Origin: an uncultured Clostridium sp.
GTDB lineage: Bacteria > Bacillota > Clostridia > TANB77 > CAG-508
Direction of reading: 5' to 3'
Length of the DNA: 64,000 nt
NCBI GenBank assembly: GCA_900553015.1
Contig: USBY01000007.1
Span: 29,042-93,041, forward strand
In this document: positions 1-9,909 of the stretch, one piece after another
Layout of the letters: each line of letters opens with the position of its first letter
Numbering within the stretch: the first letter of the stretch is position 1
Notes under the pieces: generated by a model
Seen by the model: only the letters and a program-made list of their open reading frames with translations
What the model was told of the DNA's origin: nothing
Database searches by the model: none
Translations under genes and position numbers: made by a program

Positions 1-1
1 G

Positions 2-49
2 AAAAAGCTAGACTATGAGATGTCAGTACTAGCAAAAGAAGTACGTTAA
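2..49 (+). CDS. C-terminal tail of an upstream gene (partial)
   Basis: An open frame enters from the left edge and ends at a TAA at 47-49. It encodes about 15 residues ending in LAKEVR. A rho-independent terminator follows, which fits the end of a real operon. The fragment is too short to assign to a family, and the frame choice rests only on its position before the terminator. Confidence 0.4.
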   Translation, partial: KKLDYEMSVLAKEVR

Positions 50-74
50 ATTCCCCTTTTATTTTATATAGATT

Positions 75-109
75 AAAACTACCAGAGAGACACTTTGGTA
101 GTTTTTTTT
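75..109 (+). terminator. Rho-independent terminator
   Basis: AAAACTACCA pairs with TGGTAGTTTT across an 11-base loop and is followed by a run of eight T. It closes the operon that enters from the left edge and isolates the P-type ATPase gene. Confidence 0.85.
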
Positions 110-199
110 GAAATTATTTGTTTTTTGCAAAATAATATAGTAATATATTATAGTGTATGATAAAATACAAAAAAATTCGAAAGAAAAGGAGTGTAAATT

Positions 200-2539
200 T
201 TGGACAAGGAAGAATTAAAAGGCTTAACAGAGGAACAAATACAAGAAAGAATATCAGAAGGAAAAATTAATAAAGTAGAAGATGATAAAACTAGAAGTAA
301 TTGGGAAATAATTAGAGATAATGTATGTACATTATTTAACTTATTTAACCTTTTAATAGCAATAGCATTAATTGCAGTAAAGGCATATACAAACTTAGCG
401 TATATGTTAATAATTATAGTTAATATCATAATCGGTATTGTACAAGAAATTCATGCTAGAAATTTAGTACAAAAACTATCTGTATTAAAGGTTTCAAAAG
501 CTACAGTTGTTAGAAATGGAAAAGAAAAAGAGATTAATATAGATGAAATTGTATTAGATGATGTAATAATTTTAGAGGCTGGAAAACAAATATGTGCAGA
601 TTCTGAGGTACTTGATGGAGAAGTAGAGGTTAACGAATCTTTACTTACCGGTGAATCAGATACAATATTAAAACAAAAAGGTGATAAATTATTATCAGGA
701 AGTTATGTTGTTAGTGGAAAATGTTATTCTAAAGTAGAAAAGGTAGGAAAAGATAATTTCGCAGCTCAAATTACAAGTGAAACTAAAAAATATAAAAGAG
801 CAGAGTCAGAACTTGTAAATTCAATGAAAAAAGTTACAAACTTTACAAGTTTTGTAATAATTCCAGTAGGAATAATTTTGTTTGTGCAAGCATATTTCTT
901 TAGAAATGTAGATATAACAAATTCAGTTGTTTCTACAGCTGCAGCTTTATTAGGAATGTTACCAAAGGGACTTATGCTTCTTATAACAATATCTTTAGCA
1001 ACAGGTGTAATAAAACTTGCTAAAAAACGAGTATTAGTTCAAGATTTATATAGTGTAGAAACATTGGCACACATAGATACTTTATGTTTGGATAAAACAG
1101 GAACAATTACAGAAGGTAGAATGAAAGTAGATGAAGTAAAACTATATAACGAGAAATGTATGCCACATTCTATGCAAACAATGATGACAGCATTTGTTAA
1201 TGAAATGACTGACAATAATGCAACATTTATGGCACTTAAAGATTATTATAAAGGTGAAGATAAATTCGAAATAGCAGATAGAATGGCATTTTCTTCAGAA
1301 AGAAAATGGAGTTCTATAAGTTTTAAAAAAGTTGGTTCAATCGTATTAGGAGCACCAGAACGCTTAATAGAAAAAAGTGATATGGACATGCCAGAAGAAA
1401 TAGTTACAGCACAAAAAGCTGGTAAAAGAATGCTATTTGTAGGCTATTCAAAAGAAATTGTAAGTGACGAAAATCTACCAAAACTAGAAATTGTTGCAGC
1501 AATAACTTTAGATGATCCATTAAGAAAAAATGCAAAAGAAATGTTAGGTTTCTTTAAGACACAAGCTGTAGATATTAAAATAATATCTGGTGATAACCCA
1601 CTAACTGTTTCAAGTATTGCAAAAAAAGCAGGATTAGAATCATATGATTCATATATAGATTTATCAACTATAAGTTCAGACGACGAAATTCCAGAATTAG
1701 TTGATAAATACAGTGTTTTTGCTAGAGTTCTGCCACATCAAAAAAGTTTAATAGTAAAAGCACTTCAAGAAAAAGGTCATTCAGTAGCTATGACTGGGGA
1801 TGGTGTTAATGATGTTGTTGCATTAAAGCAAGCTGATTGTAGTATTACATTACCGGAGGCTTCTGATGTTGCAAGACAGGTTTCACAAATTGTATTATTA
1901 AATTCAGATTTTAGTGTACTTAAAGATGTATTAATGGAAGGAAGAAGAGTTGTAAATAATATAACAAATGTTGCTAGAATATTCTTTATTAAGACAATAT
2001 ATTCAATGTTATTATCATTATTTAACATAGTAACAAATACAGCTTTCCCATTTATACCAATACAAATTACATTAATAGATTTAGTAATAGAAGGATATAC
2101 ATCATTCTTCTTATCATTCTTAGAAAATTCAAAACCATTACAAGGAACTTTCTTAAGAACAGTAATACGAAATGCGATGCCATATGCTTTAACTATAATT
2201 ATTAGTATTGTGCTATTAACATTTTCTAGAGAGGGCTTAGGATTAAGTACTGGAGAAGCACAAACTTTAATGTATTTAATTATAGGCGGGGTAAGTATTT
2301 TTGCAGTAATAGAAGCTTGTAGACCATTTAATAGAATAAGTACATTTTTATGTACAACTACTGCTATAGGATTTTTCTTTGCAGCAATTTTGTTTAAAAA
2401 CATATTACATTTAACTGGTATAACAGAACAAGTTATAATTATACTAGTTGCTGCATTAATTTTAGCGTATATTGTAGTAACAGGACTTAAACATCTAATT
2501 AATAATTTAAGCCAGGATTTAGAAAAGGCAAGTGAATAA
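200..2539 (+). CDS. P-type cation-transporting ATPase (CtpE/Exp7-like)
   Basis: This is a membrane pump that moves a cation using ATP through a phospho-aspartate intermediate. The actuator TGES loop is at residues 150-153, the phosphorylation motif DKTGT at 298-302 and the hinge TGDGVND at 532-538. Membrane helices lie at about 48-90, 215-265 and 640-770. The M4 segment reads MLPKGL (253-258) instead of the CPC of copper pumps or the PEGL of Ca pumps. That places it near the CtpE/Exp7 group, for which calcium is a likely but unproven substrate. There is no N-terminal metal-binding domain, and 779 residues is normal for the group. The start is a TTG preceded by AAAGGAG. The DUF218 gene follows 12 bases downstream, so the two are probably co-transcribed. 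Confidence 0.9.
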   Translation: MDKEELKGLTEEQIQERISEGKINKVEDDKTRSNWEIIRDNVCTLFNLFNLLIAIALIAVKAYTNLAYMLIIIVNIIIGIVQEIHARNLVQKLSVLKVSKATVVRNGKEKEINIDEIVLDDVIILEAGKQICADSEVLDGEVEVNESLLTGESDTILKQKGDKLLSGSYVVSGKCYSKVEKVGKDNFAAQITSETKKYKRAESELVNSMKKVTNFTSFVIIPVGIILFVQAYFFRNVDITNSVVSTAAALLGMLPKGLMLLITISLATGVIKLAKKRVLVQDLYSVETLAHIDTLCLDKTGTITEGRMKVDEVKLYNEKCMPHSMQTMMTAFVNEMTDNNATFMALKDYYKGEDKFEIADRMAFSSERKWSSISFKKVGSIVLGAPERLIEKSDMDMPEEIVTAQKAGKRMLFVGYSKEIVSDENLPKLEIVAAITLDDPLRKNAKEMLGFFKTQAVDIKIISGDNPLTVSSIAKKAGLESYDSYIDLSTISSDDEIPELVDKYSVFARVLPHQKSLIVKALQEKGHSVAMTGDGVNDVVALKQADCSITLPEASDVARQVSQIVLLNSDFSVLKDVLMEGRRVVNNITNVARIFFIKTIYSMLLSLFNIVTNTAFPFIPIQITLIDLVIEGYTSFFLSFLENSKPLQGTFLRTVIRNAMPYALTIIISIVLLTFSREGLGLSTGEAQTLMYLIIGGVSIFAVIEACRPFNRISTFLCTTTAIGFFFAAILFKNILHLTGITEQVIIILVAALILAYIVVTGLKHLINNLSQDLEKASE

Positions 2540-2551
2540 TAGGTGATGCTT

Positions 2552-3349
2552 ATGGAAAATATATTTTTAAATATATTTTTGGTAATAGGAATTTTACTAA
2601 TATATAGCGGACTTTCAGGAATTTTGACAGATATAATAAGAAAAAGAAAAATATTTAAAAGAAAATACATAATATTAGCGTTAGGAATTATAGTTACTAT
2701 TTTAGCTATAATTCCACGCATATTTGATAACAAAATAATGCATTTTATAAGATATATATCAATATATTTTGCTGTAACATTCATTATATTTTGCATAGCA
2801 AGTATAATAGTTAATTTAAAAATTAAGAGAAAACCATATGAGGCTATTGTCGTGTTAGGTGGATACCTAGTGTATGGAAACCAATTAACGAAAGCTTTAA
2901 CAAAAAGGTTAAAGTTAGCAATAAAATTATATAATGAACAAAAAAGTAAGCCTAAAATTATTCTATCTGGAGGAAAAATAAGGCAGGAAACAATAACAGA
3001 AGCAGAAGCAATGGAACAATATTTACTTGCTAACAACATCCCTAAAAAAGATATTATAAAAGAAGATAAATCTAAGAATACATTAGAGAATTTTAAGTTT
3101 TCTAATGAGAAATTAAAAGAACTAAAAATACACAAAAATATAGCTTTTGTTAGTAATAATTTTCATATATTAAGAGCAAAAATTTACTCTTCAAAATTTA
3201 AAATAAAAGCCAAGGGCGAAGGTTCTACAACTTTGTGGTATTATTTTCCAGAGGCATTTATAAATGAATATTTAGCGATAATAGTTTTGTATAAAATTAC
3301 ATTAATTATATATATAATATTAGCAATAATTCTAACAATATTTATATAG
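2552..3349 (+). CDS. YdcF/ElyC-family (DUF218) membrane protein
   Basis: Three hydrophobic segments in the first 90 residues are followed by a DUF218 domain beginning near YEAIVVLGGYLV, with a conserved ILSGG turn and a SNNFHILRA segment. A last membrane helix ends the protein. Family members (SanA, ElyC, YdcF) are linked to envelope integrity, but the biochemical activity is not settled. The ATG at 2552 was preferred over GTG 2543 because the AGGTG at 2541-2545 sits six bases before it. It lies directly behind the P-type ATPase gene. Confidence 0.8.
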   Translation: MENIFLNIFLVIGILLIYSGLSGILTDIIRKRKIFKRKYIILALGIIVTILAIIPRIFDNKIMHFIRYISIYFAVTFIIFCIASIIVNLKIKRKPYEAIVVLGGYLVYGNQLTKALTKRLKLAIKLYNEQKSKPKIILSGGKIRQETITEAEAMEQYLLANNIPKKDIIKEDKSKNTLENFKFSNEKLKELKIHKNIAFVSNNFHILRAKIYSSKFKIKAKGEGSTTLWYYFPEAFINEYLAIIVLYKITLIIYIILAIILTIFI

Positions 3350-3375
3350 CAATAATGAAAGGAATGTTATATTAA

Positions 3376-3975
3376 ATGAAAAGGTATGGCTTTTTTGGTG
3401 GGAGTTTTAATCCACCAACTATAGCTCACGAAAGATTAGCAGAAGAAATAGCAGAAAAATTTAAATTGGACAAAGTATATTTTGTGCCAGTAGGGAATTA
3501 TTATAAGAAAACAGATCTAATAGACGAAAATAAAAGATTTGATATGTTAAAAAGCATAAGAAATGATAAAATAGATGTTTTAGATATAGAACTAAATTCT
3601 AAAAAGAAATTATTAGCTGTAGATGCTTTTGAATTAATAAATGATAACTTTTCTTCATCTGAAAATTATTTTATCTTAGGTGGGGATAATTTGGAAAAAC
3701 TACCAAACTGGGAAAATGCAACTAAATGTTTAAACAATAACATTATCGCAATCCAAAGAGGAAAAAATCTAGCTAATATAATAGCTGGAAATAAATTATT
3801 AGAAGAAAATAAAAATAAAATATTTGAATTTAACGCAAATAAATTATATAATTATAGTTCGACAGAAGTAAGAAAAGCAATAAAAAATGATGATATAGAA
3901 ACATTAAATAAAATGCTTAATAAAAAGGTTTATTTTTATATCGAGGAGAATAATTTATATAAAAGGATAGAATAA
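3376..3975 (+). CDS. nadD: Nicotinate-nucleotide adenylyltransferase
   Basis: Transfers AMP from ATP to nicotinate mononucleotide to give deamido-NAD in cytosolic NAD synthesis. The nucleotidyltransferase signature GGSFNPPT followed by the conserved His lies at residues 8-18, and the C-terminal YSSTEVRKAI matches the family SSTxIR motif. 199 residues is typical for NadD. It sits 26 bases after the DUF218 gene. The usual partners yqeK and rsfS are not present downstream, which is unusual for a Clostridium-like order. Confidence 0.95.
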   Translation: MKRYGFFGGSFNPPTIAHERLAEEIAEKFKLDKVYFVPVGNYYKKTDLIDENKRFDMLKSIRNDKIDVLDIELNSKKKLLAVDAFELINDNFSSSENYFILGGDNLEKLPNWENATKCLNNNIIAIQRGKNLANIIAGNKLLEENKNKIFEFNANKLYNYSSTEVRKAIKNDDIETLNKMLNKKVYFYIEENNLYKRIE

Positions 3976-4254
3976 CGTAAATCTTATAGGTAATGGACGA
4001 CTAATTCGAAAGTGCTACTTGTTAAATTGCAAGGAAAGTGATTTAGAATACTAAATAATGATATTTTAAGAAAGGCAATGGAAGGGATTAATTTTGTCCC
4101 ACTTCATATGCCTTTAAATTTTTGGTTTACTCCAAACTAAAAACATGATAAAATAATAATAACTATGGTCAGAAGATTGTAATAAAACAATGATTATATA
4201 AAGATAAGCTTTAGATATAGAAGAATATGGAGAAAATAGAGGAGATGTTTGAGG
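3976..4254 (+). other. Intergenic gap without a recognised gene
   Basis: No plausible coding frame was found here. The only structure seen is a short GGGA/TCCC hairpin near 4084-4100 that resembles a decayed copy of the REP-like repeat found elsewhere in the window, and a weak TTTGG/CCAAA stem near 4118-4137. Confidence 0.4.
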
Positions 4255-4947
4255 ATGAAGAAATTAAGGAATACGCTATTTAATTTTTTTGCAAACATAT
4301 TTTACTATATTGTGGCAGTGCCAATACTGTTTGTGGTAGACAAAGTGTTTTTTGATTATAAAGTAGTAGGAAAAGAAAATGTAGCAAAAGTACCAGGTGG
4401 AAAAATAACAATTTCAAATCATATACATTATTTAGATTGTACGATGAATGGCTTTGTTAATTTACCAGATTATTCATACTTTATAACTTTAGAATCAAAT
4501 TGTAATATACCAGTAGTTGGAGCTTTAGTAAAATTATTACGAGGAATTCCAATCCCAACTAAAATAGAAGAAAAAAAGGGATTTTATGAATATATTGCAA
4601 AATTATTAAGTGAAGGAGAAACAGTTCATATATATCCAGAAGGAGAAATGCGTTTATATGGTCAAGAATTATTAGAATTTAAAAAAGGTGCTTTTGCAAT
4701 GGCAGTAGAAAGTAATGTACCAATTATTCCAACTGTAATACTTACACGCAAGCCACATGGAATATATAAATACATAAAAACAAAACCATTAATAACACAT
4801 GTAGTATTAGAACCAATTTATCCAGATTTATCAATAGAAAATAAGTTAGAAAGAATAGAAAAATTAAAAAAAGAGGCATATTATAGGATGCAAGAAGTTT
4901 TAGAAAAAGCAGAATCTTGTTATGATGAAAAAGCAGAAATTATTTAA
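4255..4947 (+). CDS. plsC: 1-acyl-sn-glycerol-3-phosphate acyltransferase
   Basis: Membrane-bound acyltransferase making phosphatidic acid from lysophosphatidic acid. The catalytic HX4D motif is NHIHYLD (His56 to Asp61), and the acceptor-binding block is YPEGEMR followed by FKKGAF. One hydrophobic N-terminal helix (about 10-32) anchors it. The ATG at 4255 is preferred over TTG 4249 because GGAG at 4241-4244 is ten bases from the ATG but only four from the TTG. A strong terminator follows, so it appears to be the last gene of its unit. Confidence 0.9.
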   Translation: MKKLRNTLFNFFANIFYYIVAVPILFVVDKVFFDYKVVGKENVAKVPGGKITISNHIHYLDCTMNGFVNLPDYSYFITLESNCNIPVVGALVKLLRGIPIPTKIEEKKGFYEYIAKLLSEGETVHIYPEGEMRLYGQELLEFKKGAFAMAVESNVPIIPTVILTRKPHGIYKYIKTKPLITHVVLEPIYPDLSIENKLERIEKLKKEAYYRMQEVLEKAESCYDEKAEII

Positions 4948-4950
4948 TTA

Positions 4951-4979
4951 AAGCGGTAGACAATATCTACTGCTTTTTT
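4951..4979 (+). terminator. Rho-independent terminator after plsC
   Basis: A ten-base stem, AAGCGGTAGA with TCTACTGCTT (one G-T pair), closes on a five-base loop and runs into six T. The next promoter starts two bases later. Confidence 0.9.
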
Positions 4980-4980
4980 G

Positions 4981-5009
4981 TTGCAATATAAGGATATTTA
5001 GTATATAAT
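4981..5009 (+). promoter_or_regulatory. Sigma-A type promoter for argS
   Basis: TTGCAA (4981-4986) and TATAAT (5004-5009) are separated by exactly 17 bases, directly after the plsC terminator and 36 bases before the argS start. Confidence 0.75.
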
Positions 5010-5045
5010 AATCACGGAAAAATAGGATAGGATAAGGTGGATTTT

Positions 5046-6752
5046 ATGATAGATTTTAAAGATAAGATAGCAGAAGAAATAAGTAAAGTATTGGAGCTTA
5101 CAAAAGAAGACTTAAAAGATTGTATAGAAATACCAAAAGATACTAAAATGGGAGATTATGCACTTCCATGTTTTAAACTTGCAAAAGAAATGAAGAAATC
5201 TCCAGTAATAATTGCAAACGAAATAAAAGAAAAAATAGAAATGCCAAACAAATATATATCTAAAATAGAAGCAGTAAATGGATTCTTAAATATATTTATA
5301 AACAATGAAATGCTAATAGAAAATGTATTAGATGAAATGGAAAGTAAAAAAGAAAACTATGGTTCATCAAATATAGGAAATGGAAAGAATATAATAGTAG
5401 AATATTCATCACCAAATATTGCAAAACCATTCCATGTTGGGCATTTAAGAACAACAGTAATAGGAAGAGCTTTATATAATATGTATAAATTTCTTGGGTA
5501 TAATACTATTGGAATCAATCATTTAGGCGATTGGGGAACACAATTTGGTAAATTAATAGAAGGGTATAAAAGATTTGGAAATGAATACAATTTAGAAGAA
5601 AACCCAATTGATAAACTAACAGAGATTTATGTAAGAATTAATGAACTTTGCAAAGAAGATGAATCAGTATTAGATGACTGTAGAAATAATTTCAAAAAAT
5701 TAGAAGATGGAGACGAATATTGTACACAAGTTTGGCAGAAATTTAAAGATCTAAGTTTAAAAGAATTCCAAAGAATATATGATATTCTTGATGTACATTT
5801 TGACTCAAATAACGGAGAGTCTTTCTATTCAGATAAAATGCAAGAAGTAGTAGATATTTTAAGAAAAAATAATAAATTGGTAGAATCACAAGGAGCAGAA
5901 ATAGTAGATTTAGAGTATAAAAATATGCCACCATTAATGGTAACTAAATCAAATGGTTCAACTACATATGCAACACGTGATTTAGCAGCTATTTTATATA
6001 GAGCAAGAACATATGATTTTGATAAATGTATATATGTAGTTGCATATGAGCAAAACTTACATTTTAAACAAGTATTTGAAGTTGCTAAATTTCTTGATTT
6101 AGATGAAAAATATACAAATGGTTTAATTCATGTACCATATGGAATGGTAAGGTTAAAAACAGGAAAAATGTCTACAAGGGAAGGAACTTTAATAAAATTA
6201 GAAGATATCTTAAAAGAAGCTGTAACAAGGGCAAAAGCAATAATAGAAGAAAAGAATCCAAATATAGAAGGAAAAGATGATATCGCTAAAAAAGTTGGTA
6301 TAGGTGCTGTAATATTTAATGATTTATCAAATAATATAATTAAGGATGAAGTTTTTGATTGGGATATTATGCTTAATTTCCAAGGGGAAACAGGTCCATA
6401 TATTCAATATATGTATGTAAGAACAAAAAGTATATTAGAAAAAGAAAATTATACTATGAATAAAGACTTAGTAGATATTTCAGAATTAGAAGAACATGGA
6501 ATAGAATTAATAAAACAAATCTATAGTTTTAATGATATTGTAAAACAAGCAGTAGATAAAAACGAACCATCAATTATATCACGTTATCTAATTGATGTTG
6601 CTAAATTGTACAGTAGTTTCTATAATGACAATAAAATAATTGTTGAAGATGAAAAAATAAAAAATACTAGACTTTGCTTAACATATATGGTAGGAAATGT
6701 ACTAAAAATAGGTACTGGATTACTAGGTATGGAAATGCCAGATAGAATGTAG
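5046..6752 (+). CDS. argS: Arginyl-tRNA synthetase
   Basis: Class I synthetase charging tRNA-Arg. The HIGH-type motif is HVGH at residues 130-133 within SSPNIAKPFHVGHLRTT, and the KMSKS-equivalent is KMSTR at 374-378. The N-terminal Add-1 domain (tRNA D-loop recognition) and the C-terminal anticodon-binding domain, ending MEMPDRM, are both present. The in-frame GTG at 5037 lies inside the AAGGTGG Shine-Dalgarno, so the ATG at 5046 is the likely start. No T-box leader is visible, and the gene has its own promoter. Confidence 0.97.
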   Translation: MIDFKDKIAEEISKVLELTKEDLKDCIEIPKDTKMGDYALPCFKLAKEMKKSPVIIANEIKEKIEMPNKYISKIEAVNGFLNIFINNEMLIENVLDEMESKKENYGSSNIGNGKNIIVEYSSPNIAKPFHVGHLRTTVIGRALYNMYKFLGYNTIGINHLGDWGTQFGKLIEGYKRFGNEYNLEENPIDKLTEIYVRINELCKEDESVLDDCRNNFKKLEDGDEYCTQVWQKFKDLSLKEFQRIYDILDVHFDSNNGESFYSDKMQEVVDILRKNNKLVESQGAEIVDLEYKNMPPLMVTKSNGSTTYATRDLAAILYRARTYDFDKCIYVVAYEQNLHFKQVFEVAKFLDLDEKYTNGLIHVPYGMVRLKTGKMSTREGTLIKLEDILKEAVTRAKAIIEEKNPNIEGKDDIAKKVGIGAVIFNDLSNNIIKDEVFDWDIMLNFQGETGPYIQYMYVRTKSILEKENYTMNKDLVDISELEEHGIELIKQIYSFNDIVKQAVDKNEPSIISRYLIDVAKLYSSFYNDNKIIVEDEKIKNTRLCLTYMVGNVLKIGTGLLGMEMPDRM

Positions 6753-6778
6753 GAAATTAGAAAGTATTTAGGAATCTA

Positions 6779-6886
6779 GGGACGGTGTTTGTTTTCCCTA
6801 TTAAAAAATTAAGTAATAATAAAATATAAATAGAATAAAGAGGGAAAAAAGGAACGTCCCCAAATCCCGACGTTTCTAAATCCCGG
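6779..6886 (+). repeat. REP-like element, paired arms
   Basis: The left half begins GGGACGGTG and runs into TTTTCCC. The right half (6842-6861) reads GGGAAAAAAGGAACGTCCCC, roughly its reverse complement. An AAATCCCG block follows and is repeated at 6878-6886. It occupies most of the argS-glmM gap and ends against the glmM Shine-Dalgarno. Confidence 0.75.
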
Positions 6887-6902
6887 AAAGAGGAAGATGA
6901 AT

Positions 6903-8267
6903 ATGAGAAAATATTTTGGAACAGATGGAATCAGAAGAATTGCAAATACAGAGCTAACACCAGAGTTAGTATATAGGGTCGCAAAAGCAGGGGCATATGT
7001 TTTAGCAAAACATTCTGACCATAGCCCTACTATTCTAATAGGTAGAGATACTAGAATTTCTGGAACTTTAATAGAAAGTGCAATGACAGCAGGTTTCTTA
7101 AGTTATGGTGCAAATGTAAAACAATTAGGTGTTTTACCAACACCAGCAGTTGCATATTTAACAAAAAAATTAAAAGCAGATGCAAGTGTTGTAATTTCTG
7201 CATCTCATAATACTTATGAATTTAATGGGGTAAAATACTTTAGTAATGCTGGAACAAAGATACCAGATGAAATAGAAGAAGAAATAGAAGAGGTTATGGA
7301 TTCTGGAAAATTAGAAGAACTTACAGCATGTAATGATAAAATAGGAATATCAGAAAACGCAGAAGATTTAGTAGATGAATATGTATATTTCTTTAGAAAA
7401 AACTTTGAAGAAATTATAGAAAAATATAATAGAGACGACTTTAAAGTAGTAATAGATACAGCAAATGGTGCAACATATGAAGTGGCAGAAAAAGTATTTT
7501 CTAAATTAAAGATAAATCATAAAATTATAAATAATACACCAAATGGAATAAATATTAACAAAGACTGTGGTTCAACACATTTAGAAATGCTTCAAAAATA
7601 TGTAGTAGAAAATGGATATGATTTAGGAATTGCTTATGATGGTGATGGAGATAGATGTTTATTAGTTGATGAAAACGGAGAAGTAATTGATGGAGATAAA
7701 ATATTAGCAATAGTTTCTAATTATATGAAAGCAAAAGGTACATTAAAGAAAGATACATTAGTTGCAACAGTTATGAGTAATTTAGGATTAGATATTTATG
7801 CTAAAGACAATAAACTTAATTTTATTAGAACAAAAGTAGGAGATAGATATGTACTAGAAGAAATGAAAAAGGGCGGATACAACCTAGGAGGAGAACAATC
7901 TGGACATATTATATTCTTAGACTATAATCCTACAGGAGATGGAATTTTAACATCTTTAATGTTTATTTCTATAATATTAGAAAAAGCTGAAAAGGCTAGT
8001 AAATTAGAAGAAATAATAAAGATTTATCCTCAAGTACTAGTTGGTGCTAAAGTTTCTAATGACAAAAAATATGATTTCGATAAAGATGCAGTTATTAGAA
8101 ATACTATAGAAGCTGTTGAAAAAGAATTTGAAGGAAATGGTAGAGTATTAATAAGAGCATCTGGAACAGAGCCACTAGTAAGAGTTATGATAGAAGGAAC
8201 AGATCAAGAGTACATAACAGAAAAAGCTAAATCTATAGCTGAATTAATAGAACAAAGATTAAGCTAA
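6903..8267 (+). CDS. glmM: Phosphoglucosamine mutase
   Basis: Converts glucosamine-6-phosphate to glucosamine-1-phosphate on the way to UDP-GlcNAc and peptidoglycan. The N-terminus RKYFGTDGIR, the phosphoserine loop SASHN (Ser101), the Mg-binding DGDGDR (246-251) and the sugar-binding GGEQSGH are all clear. The C-terminal phosphate loop is RASGTEPLVRVM. ATG 6903 gives the family-typical short N-terminus and is nine bases from AGAGG; ATG 6897 is possible. The usual GIRG is GIRR here. It is followed 28 bases later by metG. Confidence 0.96.
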   Translation: MRKYFGTDGIRRIANTELTPELVYRVAKAGAYVLAKHSDHSPTILIGRDTRISGTLIESAMTAGFLSYGANVKQLGVLPTPAVAYLTKKLKADASVVISASHNTYEFNGVKYFSNAGTKIPDEIEEEIEEVMDSGKLEELTACNDKIGISENAEDLVDEYVYFFRKNFEEIIEKYNRDDFKVVIDTANGATYEVAEKVFSKLKINHKIINNTPNGININKDCGSTHLEMLQKYVVENGYDLGIAYDGDGDRCLLVDENGEVIDGDKILAIVSNYMKAKGTLKKDTLVATVMSNLGLDIYAKDNKLNFIRTKVGDRYVLEEMKKGGYNLGGEQSGHIIFLDYNPTGDGILTSLMFISIILEKAEKASKLEEIIKIYPQVLVGAKVSNDKKYDFDKDAVIRNTIEAVEKEFEGNGRVLIRASGTEPLVRVMIEGTDQEYITEKAKSIAELIEQRLS

Positions 8268-8295
8268 AAAAATAAATAAAAGGAAGATGATGTAA

Positions 8296-9882
8296 GTGGA
8301 TAAAAAAACATTTTATGTAACAACACCAATTTATTACCCAAGTGGTAAATTTCATATTGGTACAGCATATACAACTGTATTTGCAAATACAATGAAAAAA
8401 TATAAAGAAAAACGTGGATATGATACTTATTTTTTAACTGGCTCAGATGAGCATGGTCAAAAAATCGGAACACTTGCCCAAGAGAAGAATCAAACTCCAC
8501 AAGAATATGTAGATGGAATGGCTGAATATGCTAAAGGTTTATGGAAGAAAATGAATATAGAATATAATGATTTCATAAGAACAACAGAAGAACGCCATAC
8601 CAAAGTAGTAGAAGAAATATTCGAAAGACTTTTAAAACAAGGAGACATCTATAAAGGAGAATACGAAGGCTGGTATTGTGTACCATGTGAAACATATTTT
8701 ACAGAGACACAATTAGTAGATGGCAAATGTCCAGATTGTGGTAGAGAAGTTAAGAAAATGAAGGAAGAAGCATATTTCTTTAATATGAAGAAATATACTG
8801 ATAGATTAATAAAATTCTATGAAGAAAATCCTAATTTTATAGAGCCAGAATATAGAAAAAATGAAATATTCAATAATTTTATAAAACCAGGACTAGAAGA
8901 TTTATGTGTAACTCGTTCAACATTTGATTGGGGAGTACAAGTAAAAAGTGATCCAAAACATGTTGTATATGTATGGCTAGATGCATTAACAAACTATATT
9001 ACAGCTTTAGGATATGGTTCTGATGATGACACATTATTTAAAAAATATTGGCCTGCAGATTTACAAGTTGTAGGAAAAGACATAATAAGATTCCATGGAA
9101 TATATTGGCCAATTTTCTTAATGGCATTAGACTTACCACTTCCTAAAAAGATATATGCACATGGTTTTATAATGATGAAAGATGGAAAAATGTCAAAATC
9201 AAAAGGAAATGTTGTATATCCAGAAATGTTAATAGATAGATATGGTTTAGATGCCACAAAATATTTCTTAATGAGAGAATTCCCATACGGACAAGATGCA
9301 ATATTTTCTCCAGAAGGTTTTGTAGAAAGATTTAACTATGATTTATGTAATGACCTAGGAAACCTATTAAATAGAACAATAGGAATGATAAATAAATATT
9401 TTGATGGAAATATTTTTGCATATAATGGACATCAAAATGAACCAGATGAAGAAATAGAAAATTATGCTATTTCTCAAGTAAAAGTTGTGGAAGATAAAAT
9501 AGAGAACTTACATTTAAGTGATGCTTTAGCAGAAATTTGGAACTTAATTTCTAGAACTAACAAATATATAGATGAAACAGCGCCATGGTTACTTGCAAAA
9601 GAAGAGGACAAGCAAGAAAAATTAAAATCAGTAATGTATCATTTAAGCGAAAATTTAAGAAAAGTTGCAATATTAATTAGTCCATTTATGGAAGATACTG
9701 CAAATAGTATATTTAAACAATTAGGACTAACAAATGAAGAATTACAAACTTGGGATAGCTTATATGAATACGATAAAATACCTAATAATACAAAAGTTAT
9801 AGAAAAAGGTGAACCTTTATTTGTAAGATTGGATATGGAAGAAGAGATAAATTATATAAAAGAGCAAATGAAGGGTAAATAA
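8296..9882 (+). CDS. metG: Methionyl-tRNA synthetase
   Basis: Charges tRNA-Met. The HIGH-type motif is FHIGTAY near residue 20, a zinc knuckle has two CxxC pairs (CVPC and CPDC) between about 127 and 147, and KMSKSKGN lies near 298. At 528 residues it ends after the anticodon-binding helical domain and lacks the C-terminal EMAP/Trbp111-like tRNA-binding domain found in the longer bacterial form. The start is GTG with AGGAAG nine bases upstream. It is probably co-transcribed with glmM. Confidence 0.96.
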   Translation: MDKKTFYVTTPIYYPSGKFHIGTAYTTVFANTMKKYKEKRGYDTYFLTGSDEHGQKIGTLAQEKNQTPQEYVDGMAEYAKGLWKKMNIEYNDFIRTTEERHTKVVEEIFERLLKQGDIYKGEYEGWYCVPCETYFTETQLVDGKCPDCGREVKKMKEEAYFFNMKKYTDRLIKFYEENPNFIEPEYRKNEIFNNFIKPGLEDLCVTRSTFDWGVQVKSDPKHVVYVWLDALTNYITALGYGSDDDTLFKKYWPADLQVVGKDIIRFHGIYWPIFLMALDLPLPKKIYAHGFIMMKDGKMSKSKGNVVYPEMLIDRYGLDATKYFLMREFPYGQDAIFSPEGFVERFNYDLCNDLGNLLNRTIGMINKYFDGNIFAYNGHQNEPDEEIENYAISQVKVVEDKIENLHLSDALAEIWNLISRTNKYIDETAPWLLAKEEDKQEKLKSVMYHLSENLRKVAILISPFMEDTANSIFKQLGLTNEELQTWDSLYEYDKIPNNTKVIEKGEPLFVRLDMEEEINYIKEQMKGK

Positions 9883-9909
9883 TACTTTATAAAAAGGAGG
9901 AAAATTTAT

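Noticed and set aside
1777..3135. A 452-codon frame on the minus strand across the P-type ATPase and DUF218 genes
   Set aside because: It is antisense to two clear genes, lacks a Shine-Dalgarno and is an AT-rich hydrophobic shadow of the plus-strand codons.
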